The notes under the pieces were generated by a model. The model had not been told where the DNA came from and searched no databases. It saw only the letters and a list, made by a program, of their open reading frames with translations. From Cichorium intybus (Eukaryota > Streptophyta > Magnoliopsida > Asterales > Asteraceae), in NCBI GenBank assembly GCA_023525715.1, contig CM042016.1, forward strand, positions 83,147,882 to 83,211,881: a stretch of 64,000 bases of DNA, in the 5' to 3' direction. Numbering within the stretch: the stretch's first letter is position 1; each line of letters begins with the position of its first letter. Positions 1 to 11,329 of the stretch are shown here, one piece after another. The position numbers and the translations under genes are program-made.

Positions 1-1490
1 GTGTGGGCAAGTGGGAATGGATCGTCATTGTTAATGATTTCACTCGGCGACTCGAGTACTCCTTTCGGCTAAGGGCATCTGCTACTACGTTGGCCTTTCC
101 TGGGTGATAACGAATTTCGCATTCATAATCACTTAGCAGCTCAACCCAATGCCGTTGTCTCATGTTGAGCTCTTTTTGGCTGAGGATGTGCTGGACACTC
201 TTATGGTCGGTGAAAATTGTACACTTGGTGCCGTATAGGTAGTGTCTCCAGATTTTCAATGCGAATACCACAGCTCTCAACTCGAGGTCATGTGTAGTAT
301 GATTGACCTCGTGGGTTTTTAGCTGTCTCGAGGCGTAAGCAATGACCTTTCTCCTTTGCATCAACACATAACCCAGACCCTGATTCGATGCATCGCAATA
401 AACCACAAAATCCTCTGTTCCCTCTGGGAGGGACATGATTGGTGCGCTGTACAAAGCTTTCTTTAGAGTCTAGAAGGCGGCGTCTTGTCCGTCTCCCCAC
501 TTAAATGTTACACCCTTCTGTGTCAGGGCAGTAAGTGACTTTGTGATCTTGCAGAAATTCTGTATAAATCTTCGATAGTAGCCAGCAAGGCCCAGAAACT
601 GGCAAATTTCTGTTGGTGTCTTTCGTGCTCCCTAGTTCTTGATGGCTGTGATTTTGGAGCGATCCACATGTATCCCGTCCTTGTTGACCACGTGGCCTAA
701 AAAGTCCACCTTTCGTATCCAAAATTCGCATTTTGAAAATTTAGCATACAACTTTTCTGCTATTAATGTCTCCAAGACTTGTCGCGTGTGTTGACTATGC
801 TCTTCCTTACTTCGCGAATAAATAAGTATATCATCTATGAATACTATCATGAATTTGTCTAAGTAAGGTCTATACACACGATTCATTAGGTCCATGAATA
901 CCGCAGGTGTAGTCAGTCCTAAAGGCATCACAACGAATTCATAATGTCCGTAGCTGTTCTGAAGGCTGTCTTAGGAACATCTTCTTCTTGAATTCGAAGC
1001 TGGTGATACCCTGATCTTAGATCAAGTTTTGAAAAGTAGCTTGACCATTGAAGCTGGTCAAAAAGATCGTCGATTCGAGGTAGCGGGTATCAGTTCTTGA
1101 TGGTGAGTTTTTTAAGCTCTCGGTAGTCAATGCATATGCGGAACGATCCGTCCTTCTTCTTAACGAACAAGACCGGTGCTCCCCAAGGCGAGAAGCTCGA
1201 TCTAATGAACCCTTTGTTTAGTAGTTCGTTTAGTTGGTTGGATAATTCTTGCATTTCCACCAGGGCTCACCGGTATGGTGCCTTTGCTACTGGTGTGGCT
1301 CCACTTATCAAATCGATTCTGAATTCGATTTGTCGAGCGGCTAGTACTCCCGGGAGGTCTTCTGGGAATACATCAGGGAAGTTGCAGACTTCAGGAATTT
1401 ATTCAATACTTTTTACTTCTCTCTTTTCATCCACTACGTGGGCTAAGAAGGCAAAATATCTTTTCTGTAGATATTTTCGGGCGTTGATGC
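1..1490 (-). pseudogene. Element A pol: reverse transcriptase and RNase H, degenerate
   Basis: Minus-strand translation gives an RT core that includes a KKKDGSFRMCIDYRELNKL-like stretch at about 1190-1110. It continues through LDLRSGYHQL at about 1020 to the catalytic FIDDILIYS near 835, then CEFW...FLGHVV at about 730-690. RNase H follows down to ADALSRKEYSS at about 90-50. RT would copy the element RNA and RNase H would remove the RNA strand. Breaks visible: an in-frame TGA where NRYPLPR is expected (about 1095), a frame change near 955-965, and a stop at about 636. The gypsy assignment is secure; activity of this copy is unlikely. Confidence 0.85.
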
Positions 1491-1491
1491 A

Positions 1492-3073
1492 TTACACTAT
1501 TCGGAGGATGGTGTTGGGTTTGTCGCCGTAGACCACGAGGGTCTTGTCGTTTGGTAAATGAAGTCGGATTCCTTGTTTGTAACACATGATGTTGGCATGA
1601 TGTGGAATTAGCCAATCCATACCGACGATTATGTCGAAACTTCTTATCTTAACAGGCATTAGGTTGATTGGAAAGGAGTGATTGTCAAGAGTAAGCGTAC
1701 AGTTCATATATATATATATCCTTGGTACTTTCTGTTTTTCCGTTTGCCATCTCTACTGTAAATGTTTCGTTAAGTGGTTGAGGTTTTTGTTTTAGTAAGT
1801 GTTTAAAATTTTGACTCACAAAACTCCTCTCCGCTCCGCTGTCGAATTGTATACAAGCATAAGAGTTATTGACGAGGAACGTACCAGTGACCACAGTGGG
1901 ATCCTCCACTGCCTCCGTGCGTCCCATCGCTAGGACTCTCCCGTTTCTCCTGACAGTCTTCTTCTTCGGGCAATCCCGTTTAAAATGTCCCGTTTCTCTG
2001 CACCCATAGTAGGCTTGACTCATCCCAGCATTTGTAGTCTGGGTGGTCTGTTGGGTCGGTGCTCTACAGTATTTTGAGGTGTGTCCTTTCTTGCCACAGC
2101 TGGTGCGGTGCATATCCCTACAAGCTCCGTGGTGGTGATAGTTGCACTTGTTACACTTGGGTAGGTTCCCACTGTATTGTTTGGTCTGTGCTGGAACGGT
2201 AGGGACAGTAGCGGCATGGACTGTCACTGCTTGTTGTCTTTTAGCGTTTCCTTGGTTCTGCTGATCTCTCCCCCTATTCCAGGGTTTTCTCTTGTGGTCT
2301 CTTCCTTTTGGCGGTTCGGTTTTGTATGTCATGGTGCCTTGGCGGACCCCATGATCAATTAGTCGTTGAGCCAGTCGTTTAGCACCGTCGAAGGTGGCTG
2401 GGCTTGCTGACTCCACGTTTCCTTGAATTAGAGGGGATAGTCCCCAGATATAACGCTCCACCTTCACAGATTCTGGTGTGACCATTGACGGACAACGGGT
2501 TGCCAGGTCGTTGAACCTGTTGGTGTAAGTGGTTATATCTGCATCTTTCATTGTAAGGTTCCACAACTCTTGTTCAAGCTTCTGAACCTCTCCTCTAGGA
2601 CAGTACTCCTTCATCAGCATGGTCTTTAGTTCTTCCCAACTCATTGAGTTGGCTATGGGGAGTGTCAGGGCCTTAATATGGCCTTTCCACTAGGACAGGG
2701 TCGCCTCAGCAAAAGTACAAGCGGCGAATTTGACCTTGAAGTCCTCAGGGAATCCAGAAATGTCGAATATCGATTCGGTCTTCTCGATCCACCTTGTAAG
2801 AGCGATAACACCACCACTTCCATGAAATGTTACAGGTTTTCAATTTGTGAAGTCTTTGTACGTACATACTCGTGGGTGGCTCGGTGTTTCTCCGTTCGTA
2901 AAATCGTTAGTGTCGTTCCTACTTCCACTTCCATTTGTTTCATTTGGGTTTATTTGGGCAATGGCAGCTGCCACTACGGCGGTCGCGGCGACTTGGAAGG
3001 TAGCAGAATCCATCACCGGTGTATCTGGCGTTCCTGTTGTGGTACTCCTAGTGTTCCTTCGTTTAGGTGGCAT
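1492..3073 (-). pseudogene. Element A gag and aspartic protease, frameshifted
   Basis: Gag starts at the ATG at 3073 (MPPKRRNTRS...). It has an Ala-rich N-terminus, then a retrotrans_gag-type domain beginning SWEELKTMLMKEYCPRG at about 2640. Two CCHC-type zinc knuckles follow, but each has lost its first Cys: R-T-S-C-GKKGH-C, where the codon is CGC, and Y-Y-G-C-RETGH-C. The retropepsin active site DSGAERSFVS lies at about 1850-1825. The frame breaks at a short AT run at about 1705-1720. The rest of the protease (IIVGMDWLIPHHA) continues in another frame at 1707-1492. Gag would package RNA and protease would cleave Gag-Pol. There is also a frame change between 2840 and 2644. Confidence 0.85.
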
Positions 3074-3429
3074 ATTTCTGCCACGAGGATTTAAGATTGG
3101 ACGATGGTTAGTTTCCGGAAGAATTATTATGACTAAGGTGTAAATTTGAGTATGGTGTATTGTATTACAGGTTTGTTTTATTCTTTCTTTTATCATAAGT
3201 CGTATCCACGTTTTTAATATCATGCAAGTGTATCAATTATTGGTACAGTTCTGCACAAAATATACTTTACAAACTTACCGTAACATTTCACGATACTGTA
3301 TGCTTTAGATGTCGGAAAATTTGACCTTCGAGGGGGTCTATAGCACATAAAATAAAAAGGGCAGCATACATGCCCCCAAAAGTGAATTTGTTTGGTTTGT
3401 GGGATAGTGTCTACATATAATAATGAACA

Positions 3430-4196
3430 TCACATAAAGCTTTCATCATAGGTTCCTAATCTATAACAAAATTTGAGTAATGAGGACACTACTCTGTGAG
3501 AATCTGATCCTCTCATTTCTCGGAATGCAACCACTTGCGCTCTCAGTTCAGCCGCCTCTCTCATTGCCCGCTTGGCTCTCAGTTCTGCGCACCAAGCCCT
3601 CATCTCGGCGTCCCGTAGTCTTTGTTCCGCTTCCTGCAATCGACTGTAGATGTTTCTGAGATCCGCTCTGGAATCCGTGGTGGTTTCCCAAAGTGTTGCC
3701 ACTCTTGATATGGTTCGTTTATGGGCCTCATCGAGGCATCGTACAGGACGGCGGTGACCTCGGAGATGGCTGTCAGGTCGAGAACTTGGCTGGCGGTAGC
3801 CTCGCATGATCGTGGCTCCACTTCTGCATGTGCTTTTGCCCAGGCGGGCGTTGGACCCTGGTGAGGTTCATTTATCAGTAACGAGCGTTAGACGGGCAGC
3901 ACCCTCTTGCGAGGAGTACGCATCCATAAAGGGCCGTAGGGATGATGATATACCTCAAAACTAGGCACTGGTGGTGGCACGTGCATGTTACGGGCAGGGT
4001 AACGTGGATTGACAATCTCTGGCTCGCCGTCGGAGTCTTCCTCTTCTTCTTCTTCTTCCTGTCCTCCTCCATCCGACATTGCCTCTGGCTCCTCATCCAG
4101 AAACTCCTCCGGGTCTTCTTCCGGTTCTTCGTTAAGCCATCTATTGTTTCCCTCCTCTGGGAAGTAGGGATCTCCGGGCAAATGAAATCCGGCCAT
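3430..4196 (-). pseudogene. Extra ORF between PBS and gag of element A: acidic N-terminus, coiled-coil C-terminus
   Basis: A minus-strand ATG at 4196 opens a 102-codon frame starting MAGFHLPGDPYFPEEG. It is followed by a strongly acidic Glu/Asp stretch and a Pro-rich end that stops at 3888. The same frame reopens downstream (EPRSCEATASQVLDLT...). After a shift near 3715 it continues as a heptad-like Ala/Arg/Glu helix (RLQEAEQRLRDAEMRAW, then ELRAKRAMREAAELRAQ) ending at 3430. I read these pieces as one ancestral protein of about 250 residues, broken by one stop and one frameshift. It has no recognised enzymatic motif. Its place between PBS and gag, on the coding strand, argues for an element-encoded accessory protein. 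The function is unknown to me. Confidence 0.6.
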
Positions 4197-4644
4197 GGTG
4201 TCTGTACGAGAAAAGGGGGTATAAGAAGTACATAAGGAAAGTCCTAAGTATATAATTTTATAGTATCTACCAAATACCCCTATAGTATTTTAACTTTTGG
4301 CGCTTAATTATTGGTAAGTGTTCGGGCTCGTTGTTACCATGACTATTTCTAAGTTTCCGTTAGTCACATCTTAGACCGATACAGTTGATCAGGCTCCATC
4401 TATCCTAGACATGACTACCTAACCAATTAGATCTACTCGTAGTGTCCAACTCATCCTACCACTTTCATATGTTTTGTTATATCATCATTCTGGTATGTAT
4501 GTATGTACTTATATTTGCTATTAATATTTACTGTGGTGATTTTAAAAGTATATTTGTATGAAAATGTTTTCGAGTATTAGTCTCATTGTATTATAGTTGT
4601 ATATCTTTTAAATGGGTTGATATACTCAATTCACTATAAACAAT

Positions 4645-4656
4645 GCTCCGATACCA
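4645..4656 (-). other. Primer binding site of element A
   Basis: On the minus strand this reads TGGTATCGGAGC, one base different from the initiator-Met tRNA complement TGGTATCAGAGC common in plant LTR elements. It lies 3 bases from the LTR end. Confidence 0.85.
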
Positions 4657-4659
4657 ATC

Positions 4660-6745
4660 TGTCACACCCCCAAACCGTATTGAGCGGAAACATTTGAGGG
4701 TGGGTGACTTCATGTATAATATCGTAACAATGTCAAAGTAAAAATGAATCCAAGCAACCACATTCATCATAACATAATAAGTTACATCAGTTCAGTGTTA
4801 TTGTTTCCATTACAATTACATGTGATTCAAAAATACATAAATTGAACGGCTTAGCATTCCGTCGACATCGCTTGAGAACCTATCTACCGGTTTCCTAAGA
4901 ATACAAGTAGTTTGAAAAGCGTCAACAATAAAGTTGGTGAGTTCATAAGTATTTGTATAAAATTCATTTGTGATAAATCGTAGCTTTGAAAACCCAAGAA
5001 AATCCAATATTTTCTACGTGTAAAAAGTGTGTAAGTCTTAAAAATGTAGTATAAATTGTAAAGTAACTTTGTGGATAATTGCATATTTCAACGTAGAAAA
5101 TATATTAAGGGTGAATTGTTTTCCCATATGAGACGACTTATAACCATACTGTAGACTAGTTATAAATTTCAGGACTTATAGGTGCAAGTACTGAGAAGTA
5201 CTAAGAAGACCCGTCTCACAAAGATGTATGTATTATCGACCCGTTTACGTTTAGTAGTAAGAAAACCTTTTTGTATATCCGTCGTTATTTTTGTTTCTAA
5301 AATAACGTTGTATGTAGTTTGAGTATATGTATTTTCATATAACTAAACTTTGTATTGTGTCAATGTAGTGGGAAACTGAATATCCATAAACTATCCCTAT
5401 GATAATTTATCTGAAGTACAGTGTGTCATTTGGAGCGGGATTTTACGTACAGGGCGTAATAGTTCATTTTGGAGCTATTAACCTTGTGAGGGTGGGGCTA
5501 CGGCTAGCACCCCTTTTTGCTTATTGAAATCGTATAGTGAAGCGCACAAGGTCTGTTCGGAACTAAGGTCCGAAATCAGACACGTTCTCGTGTGTAATAT
5601 TCATTTTAACTTATGTGAACCTTTTATCAAACGTAATAAATACATTCAAACTTGGGCAAAACAGTGTTTATTGCATAATATATTGTATTCTCCCCTTAAA
5701 AGTTTCTGAAAAGTAAAATGGAGGGGTATGAAGCTCACCCTTGAAGCGTGATCTGTCGAGAAGAGAGTGTTGGTTCGGAAGTTCGTCGACAGGAACCAAG
5801 ACTTAGGTTCTTGGAACCTAAGGACCCTTAGATAAATCTATTATCTGATGGTTCTACGAAATGTTGGTGTGTGTAAACGAGCTGATATTTGGGATATTAC
5901 ACTTAGAATCACAAAAAGGAACCAACTTACCAAGTATGAGGTGGTTTGCACGTGGAAAAATGGTGGAGAATGGTGGCTCACGGTTGCACTAATGAGGCAG
6001 GAAGTTTTGGGAGAAAGGTGGTGAGAATTGTATGTGTTGAGGGAATTGGAGGAAATTGAGAGAGCTTTTTGAGAGTGTATGTGCGTTGGCATGTGCGTTG
6101 GGAACTAGCATTTCTAGCCGATGAGGGTATGGGATGTCATCTCTCTCTTCTAAGACGGAGGAGATGTACTAAAAGGGCGTGTTCTAAGGTGGCAAATCTG
6201 GGAGTGGTTTGCTCGGAGGTACTTCCAGCAAGTCGGTAATTGGGGACTTCTGTTCTGACTCGGAAGTTTGGGTCAGAAGTTTGTTCTCCGAACTTCGTTC
6301 AGAAGTCATTCATCCTCCGAGTTCGCGTTCAGAAATTGGGCGTTTGTTTTGAGTATGGAATTATTCCGAATCGGAGCACTCCGAAATCTTGGAGTCGGAG
6401 GGTTTCCGAAGTCAGCTTGGGGACTCGGAGAGTTGGGGATTCTGAAAACTAGGTTCCGAATTTAATGGTTCTGAAAGTGGTTCGGAGGTTGATAGGGTTC
6501 TGAGAGTGTTTCTTAATGATGATCATACGTCCGAAGTCTGTTAAATGTGAGTTTCCTTCCTAGGGTGATCCCGTTACTTATAATTAAAATGTTTCGAGAT
6601 CTTTATTTAGAATTGTGCACATAGTATCATAGCATCTAACCACATTTCATTTAAGTTTTGAAATTCACTTTTTATTACATGAGTCAACGTGTTCTTGGTT
6701 TAGTCACATTTGACTTTTGTTGACTAAAATTTTACGGTTGTCACA
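4660..6745 (-). repeat. LTR of element A, 2.09 kb
   Basis: On the minus strand it begins TGTGACAACC (6745) and ends GGGGGTGTGACA (4660), a TG...CA LTR next to a PBS. The first about 300 bases recur at 20526-20821. At 6245-6480 it holds many short copies of TCGGAAGT, TCAGAAGT and CTCCGA-like motifs. The sequence beyond 6745 looks like the 3' tip of an internal region of the same family. This LTR therefore serves as 5' LTR for the gag-pol on its left and apparently as 3' LTR for a truncated copy on its right. Confidence 0.8.
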
Positions 6746-6834
6746 TTATCTACCCGTTAGAAAGAATCTCGCCCCGAAATTTCACTCTTGATTGGATTCT
6801 TAAGGGTTTGGGAAAAGATGTGGAAATTTCACTA
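6746..6834 (-). mobile_element. 3' internal tip (polypurine side) of a second element A copy
   Basis: The minus strand reads GAAATTTCGGGGCGAGATTC, then TTTCTAACGGGTAGATAA, directly before the LTR start TGTGACAACC. This resembles the TTTCGGGGACGAAAT stretch that ends the gypsy internal region here, for example at about 38972-38990 in element E. Element H sequence takes over at about 6835. Confidence 0.6.
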
Positions 6835-7055
6835 AAATACAATCACTTTATTTCTTTATACCCTTACCTCAGGAGTTGCATCCTCAATTACACTAATTCA
6901 TTACATCTCATTTCGTAATTGGAATCATGTCCCCTAATACTTTACTTCATCATCTACATCACTTTTACTACCTTTTTAATGTTACAGGCCAACACATATA
7001 CTTTACCACATTACTCATTATTTATGGAGAATTATGCCTCCCAATACTTTACTTC

Positions 7056-7203
<148 letters not shown>

Positions 7204-7804
7204 TTTATATACCTTTTTAAGGCTATAAGCCAACACTTATACTTTACTACCTTATTCATTATTCATGGAGAGTTATATCCCTATATAACTTATTGTCTTT
7301 CATAACATTCTTGCACTTTTACATATACTCTTTCTACTATATCATCATTCCTTCTATGTATTTTTAAGGCTATAAGCCAAATACCAATTCTTATATCATT
7401 ACTTATATCTTACTTAGCATTCATATACTATTCATAATATGGTATTCCCATTAGAACACTCATATCATTATCTCACATAATACTTATCAACATAACATAA
7501 GTATTAACACATATTCATATCTTTATGTAGAAAAAAACATAAATAATTCATAATATTTGCCATGTATCTCAAAGTGGGTAAAAGCTACATGTACTCACCT
7601 TAGATCTTGTAAGAAATGTCTAAGTATTCAACACCTCTTTTCCTTTCCCTTGTCTCACTATTGCTTGATCCACACCTAAACAATTGTTTGTATCATGATA
7701 TGAACTTATATTTTCATGCTTTCATATCATATTAAACATATATTAAAGACTTGGGGATCAAACTACTCAATTAAGGTCATAATGTAAGTGAATTATACAA
7801 GTCC

Positions 7805-7975
7805 AGGTCACACGGGTCGTGTAGGAATCACACTGGTCGTGTTGGACTTCCAGACCTTACTGTTTGATTTCACATGGGCCATGTAATTTTACATGGGCCG
7901 TGTAAAACCTACAGACCTTACTGATCAAAACCACATGGGCCGTGTAATTTTACATGGGCCGTGTGACGCTACAGA
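7805..7975. repeat. Cluster of quasi-palindromic ACACGGGYCGTGT motifs in LTR H
   Basis: Six near-copies occur: acacgggtcgtgt, acactggtcgtgt, acatgggccatgt and three of acatgggccgtgt. The half sites are nearly self-complementary. The spacer phrases (...cagaccttactg...) also repeat. The cluster recurs in the other LTR copy at about 19565-19730. Confidence 0.85.
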
Positions 7976-8766
7976 CCCTTCTTCTTCATTTCCTGCATAA
8001 CCTTTGATCCTTGGTCTGAATAGTTCCAGCTCAAACTCGATTCAAAAGGCGACTATATCATGATATTAAGAACATTTCTAAACCTTTTATATGACTCTTA
8101 TACATCCATAAACATTCAATTCATACCAATCATATTAAACCCGAATTCTAGGGTTCATGAGCTCAACTATCAAGTTTTTGAACTCCAAACCACTTCTAAT
8201 GGTTGAGTTGAGTTCTTTTGATGATTAGAACACCAATTAGAGGTTAGAATTTTAGAGAAAACCTCACACAAACTCTGAATTTAGAATTCATTCATACCCA
8301 TCTAAACAAAATAGGTCTATAACTTTAAAAGGTGAAGTTTTTTTACCTCAAATCACTTGGTAATCTCCAATTCCAAGTTGTTTCTTCCAAATTGCTTCAG
8401 TTTCTTGAGAGTTCCTCAGAAGTCGAGTAAGGTTTGTTCTCCTGAAGGGAATTCACATTTCTAATGGAGAGAAATGGAAGCTTCCCTCCATTTATACTTC
8501 CTTATTTTGCTCAAATGACCATTTGGTCCTTCTAGTTTCCTATTGTTCATATTTCACCCAAGAATTCTCAAGATTTCATTTAGAATTTTACTTTTTACCA
8601 TCTTACCTCCAAAAACATAAAATTGTTTACATAAAGGTCATTTATAAGGCTAAAAGACCAAAATTCCCTTTTTCATAATTTGCTACTACAAAAGTCAAAA
8701 TATAACAACTAATTATTACATAGATTATAATACACTTACTTATTAAAAATCTTTCGGGTTCTCACA

Positions 8767-8785
8767 TCACCCCTCCTTAAGAGGA
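8767..8785 (-). other. Polypurine tract of element H
   Basis: The minus strand reads ...CTTAAGGAGGGGTGA directly before the LTR start TGTGAGAACC, the expected place and composition for plus-strand priming. Confidence 0.7.
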
Positions 8786-9240
8786 TTCCGTCCTCTGAAT
8801 CTTTCCATAGTTTACAAAATCTGGATATCTCCTCTTCATGTCATCTAAAGTCTCCCAGGTTAGATCTGATCCAAGAGAATGTTTCCGTTTGACCAATACA
8901 CGGTCAATTTCTTTATTTCTCAACTTTTTGGTTTTTATTTCTAACATAGCTTCGGGTTCTTCCACCAATTGTTAGGGTTTTCTACTCTTACATTTTTCAA
9001 AGGTATGATCACCTCTTCTTTTCCAAAATACTTCTTCAAATATCATACATGAAATGTATCATGTATTCCACCAAGTTCTTGCGGTAGTTCTAACTTGAAT
9101 GCTTGTAGTCCAACTTTCTTCAAGATTCTAAAAGGTCCAATATACTTCCATACTTTGCAATAGTGACTATTTGGTCCTTCTACTTTACTAATTTTCACTT
9201 TATGCACAAAACTCTCTTTATTTCTTGGAACTTTTAAGTC
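8777..9240 (-). pseudogene. Element H pol C-terminus: integrase tail with chromodomain-like end
   Basis: Minus-strand translation of about 9130-8995 gives a GIHDTFHVxYLKKYFGKEE-like stretch, the conserved HNVFHVSxLRK region of gypsy integrase C-termini. After a stop (about 8970) it continues EEPEAMLEIKTKKLRNKEID, then LVKRKHS...LTWETLDDMKRRYPDF, ending at 8777. This matches the degenerate chromodomain tail of chromovirus-type gypsy elements. Upstream parts of pol are not recognisable. At least one nonsense codon separates the two blocks. In intact relatives this tail would guide integration. Confidence 0.75.
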
Positions 9241-11316
9241 TTAGAGTTTTACCTCACTTATAAACTTATTTCACATATTAAGGATATTTTAACACAAAAA
9301 AATCTCATCATCAGGTTAAATACTTCAAAATGACGAAAATACCCTTCTTTGTCATTTTATACTTTTCACTCACTTTTGTCTTTTCATTCTTCATACTTCA
9401 TACTTATTACTATAATGTAGTTCATATACTTCATCCTTAATGAAAATGTAATTCTTTCCATTTATAATAGTAATTGGAAATTACCAAAATACCCTTTTTG
9501 CTCAAACTATGAATAATTACTTATTAATTGTTTATTTACTTCTTACGTTTCATTTCGACATATTTTTAGGTCGTTACAATACCTACCCCTTAAAAGGATT
9601 CTATTCCCAGAATCACTTAAACACAAAATGGGTTTACATAAATATAAACATATCTTTTACAAACATAAGATTCTTCTCATTAGAATATTTAATCATTTCA
9701 CTCTTAAATTTAGAGAGTTATTACCCTCAAGTTTCATAAACTTCATCCAACTTTTCATAAATTTTTACTTCCTTTAAAGCCTTTCATAATAATTCTCATC
9801 TATTTATTTTACATGATGGGATCTTTCTTTCTTACATCTTTCAAAAATGGCAATGTACTTTGCCATTTTTCTCATAACTTTCTTAAAACTTGAAAATTTT
9901 AAACTTTTCATACATTATTTATAAAAATTTCAGTAATATAAATAAACATAGCTTTTCTAATAGCAATATTCATAAAACATACTTAATCTTTTCTTGTAAC
10001 TTTCGTCTCTTATCAGACATTTTATAAAAACTGCATATTTTCTTCCAAATATACTCTTATTCATATTACATTTCTCTTCACAATTCTTGCTTTTAACAAC
10101 CATTAAGTTGTATTTCATTCACATACTCTTACTATTTCTCCTTCTTATTAAATTCTACAACTATATTTCTCTTATATTTTCGGTACTTTATATAAAACCA
10201 CTAAGGTTTAGCTCTTAATTTACAAAACATCTGCATTCTCTTCTTGTAAAAGTTTTACAATTTCTTACTTTTTTATCACTATTGAAAAATTAACTCTTTC
10301 AAAAGTCAATCCATACTCTTATTTTTTATTTTTTTATTAAACTCTATTCTCGTAAAACTATCATCTTCTCTCTATTAAATTTCATATGTATAGTTTACAT
10401 TTATACTCTTTCTTAGAAGTTTACAACTTCTTATATTTAATTATTATAGAAATATTGACTTTCCAAAAGTCCATCCATATTTAACTACTCTTTTCTTTTC
10501 ATTAGGCTTTAGTTCTTATAAACTTTTCTTGAATGCTATAACTTTCATATTCTTCTTTATTTAAGTCATTTAGACTTCTGATCTGTTCTTTATCATTTCT
10601 AATAATTTCAAATACATTTCTATATGTAAGGAATGAATTTCGTTCTTTCTTTTATATTCTATATCACAATATACACTCATAATCCTTATTGGGACAGAAA
10701 CTGTCGAAACTAGATACCCTACACGAAAAATAGCATATCTCACACTAGGGGAATCAAAACGACTCACGGCTTTTTGATTTAGAAACTAGACATCCGTAGG
10801 TTTCTTTTCATGTATAGCACAAAATTTTTGGCCTTGTATATTTGTACAGTTTTTATTTTGAAGTTGACTTACAACTTCTGTCAAACTTCCTCATTCCTAC
10901 TCTTACTACTTTTACCATGAAGTTACAACTTCATATAGTTGCTTGCGATCTTCCATATACTTTTATTAAGTTATTATATTATTATTCATTATCTTACATG
11001 TATTTCTTTATAAATACATGTCTTATACATTTACTTCTTAATATATTAACACCTTCCGTGTTAGTTTCTTTCTTGCACGTCTTACTTCATACTAGTGCTT
11101 ACTTTAGCACTTCATAATTTTTCTTAACCTTACCATAAAGCCTTTCAAACACTTACCATGATTAATTTTTATAACCATGGAAACTTTATTGTTATAATTC
11201 AGACTTATGATTCTATGCTTATAAAGAATATCAATCCAACTTTTTATTCTTTTCTACTCTTTCACAGTTTAAGTCTAGGAGTGGAATACTCCAATCCTAG
11301 TTCACTTAAACTATGA
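9241..11316. other. AT-rich interior of element H with no recognisable coding
   Basis: About 2.1 kb rich in cttt/tttc and atact motifs. No gag, protease or RT motif was seen in any frame. It is either a decayed interior or the non-coding core of a non-autonomous derivative. Confidence 0.6.
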
Positions 11317-11327
11317 CTTTGATACCA
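11317..11327 (-). other. Primer binding site of element H
   Basis: The minus strand reads TGGTATCAAAG, a Met-tRNA-like PBS, two bases from the LTR end at 11330. Confidence 0.75.
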
Positions 11328-11329
11328 AA

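Larger units (their letters stand above)
1..6745 (-). mobile_element. Ty3/gypsy LTR retrotransposon A, 5' part (minus strand)
   Basis: Reading from high to low coordinates the order is LTR (4660-6745), PBS (4645-4656), pre-gag ORF (about 4196-3430), gag from 3073, protease, RT with FIDD at about 835, and RNase H running off the left edge. RT before integrase is the Ty3/gypsy order. The integrase, polypurine tract and 3' LTR would lie left of the window. Coding is damaged: an AT-repeat frameshift at about 1705-1720, stops, and lost zinc-knuckle cysteines. The retrovirus-like replication machinery of this copy is therefore not functional. Confidence 0.9.
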
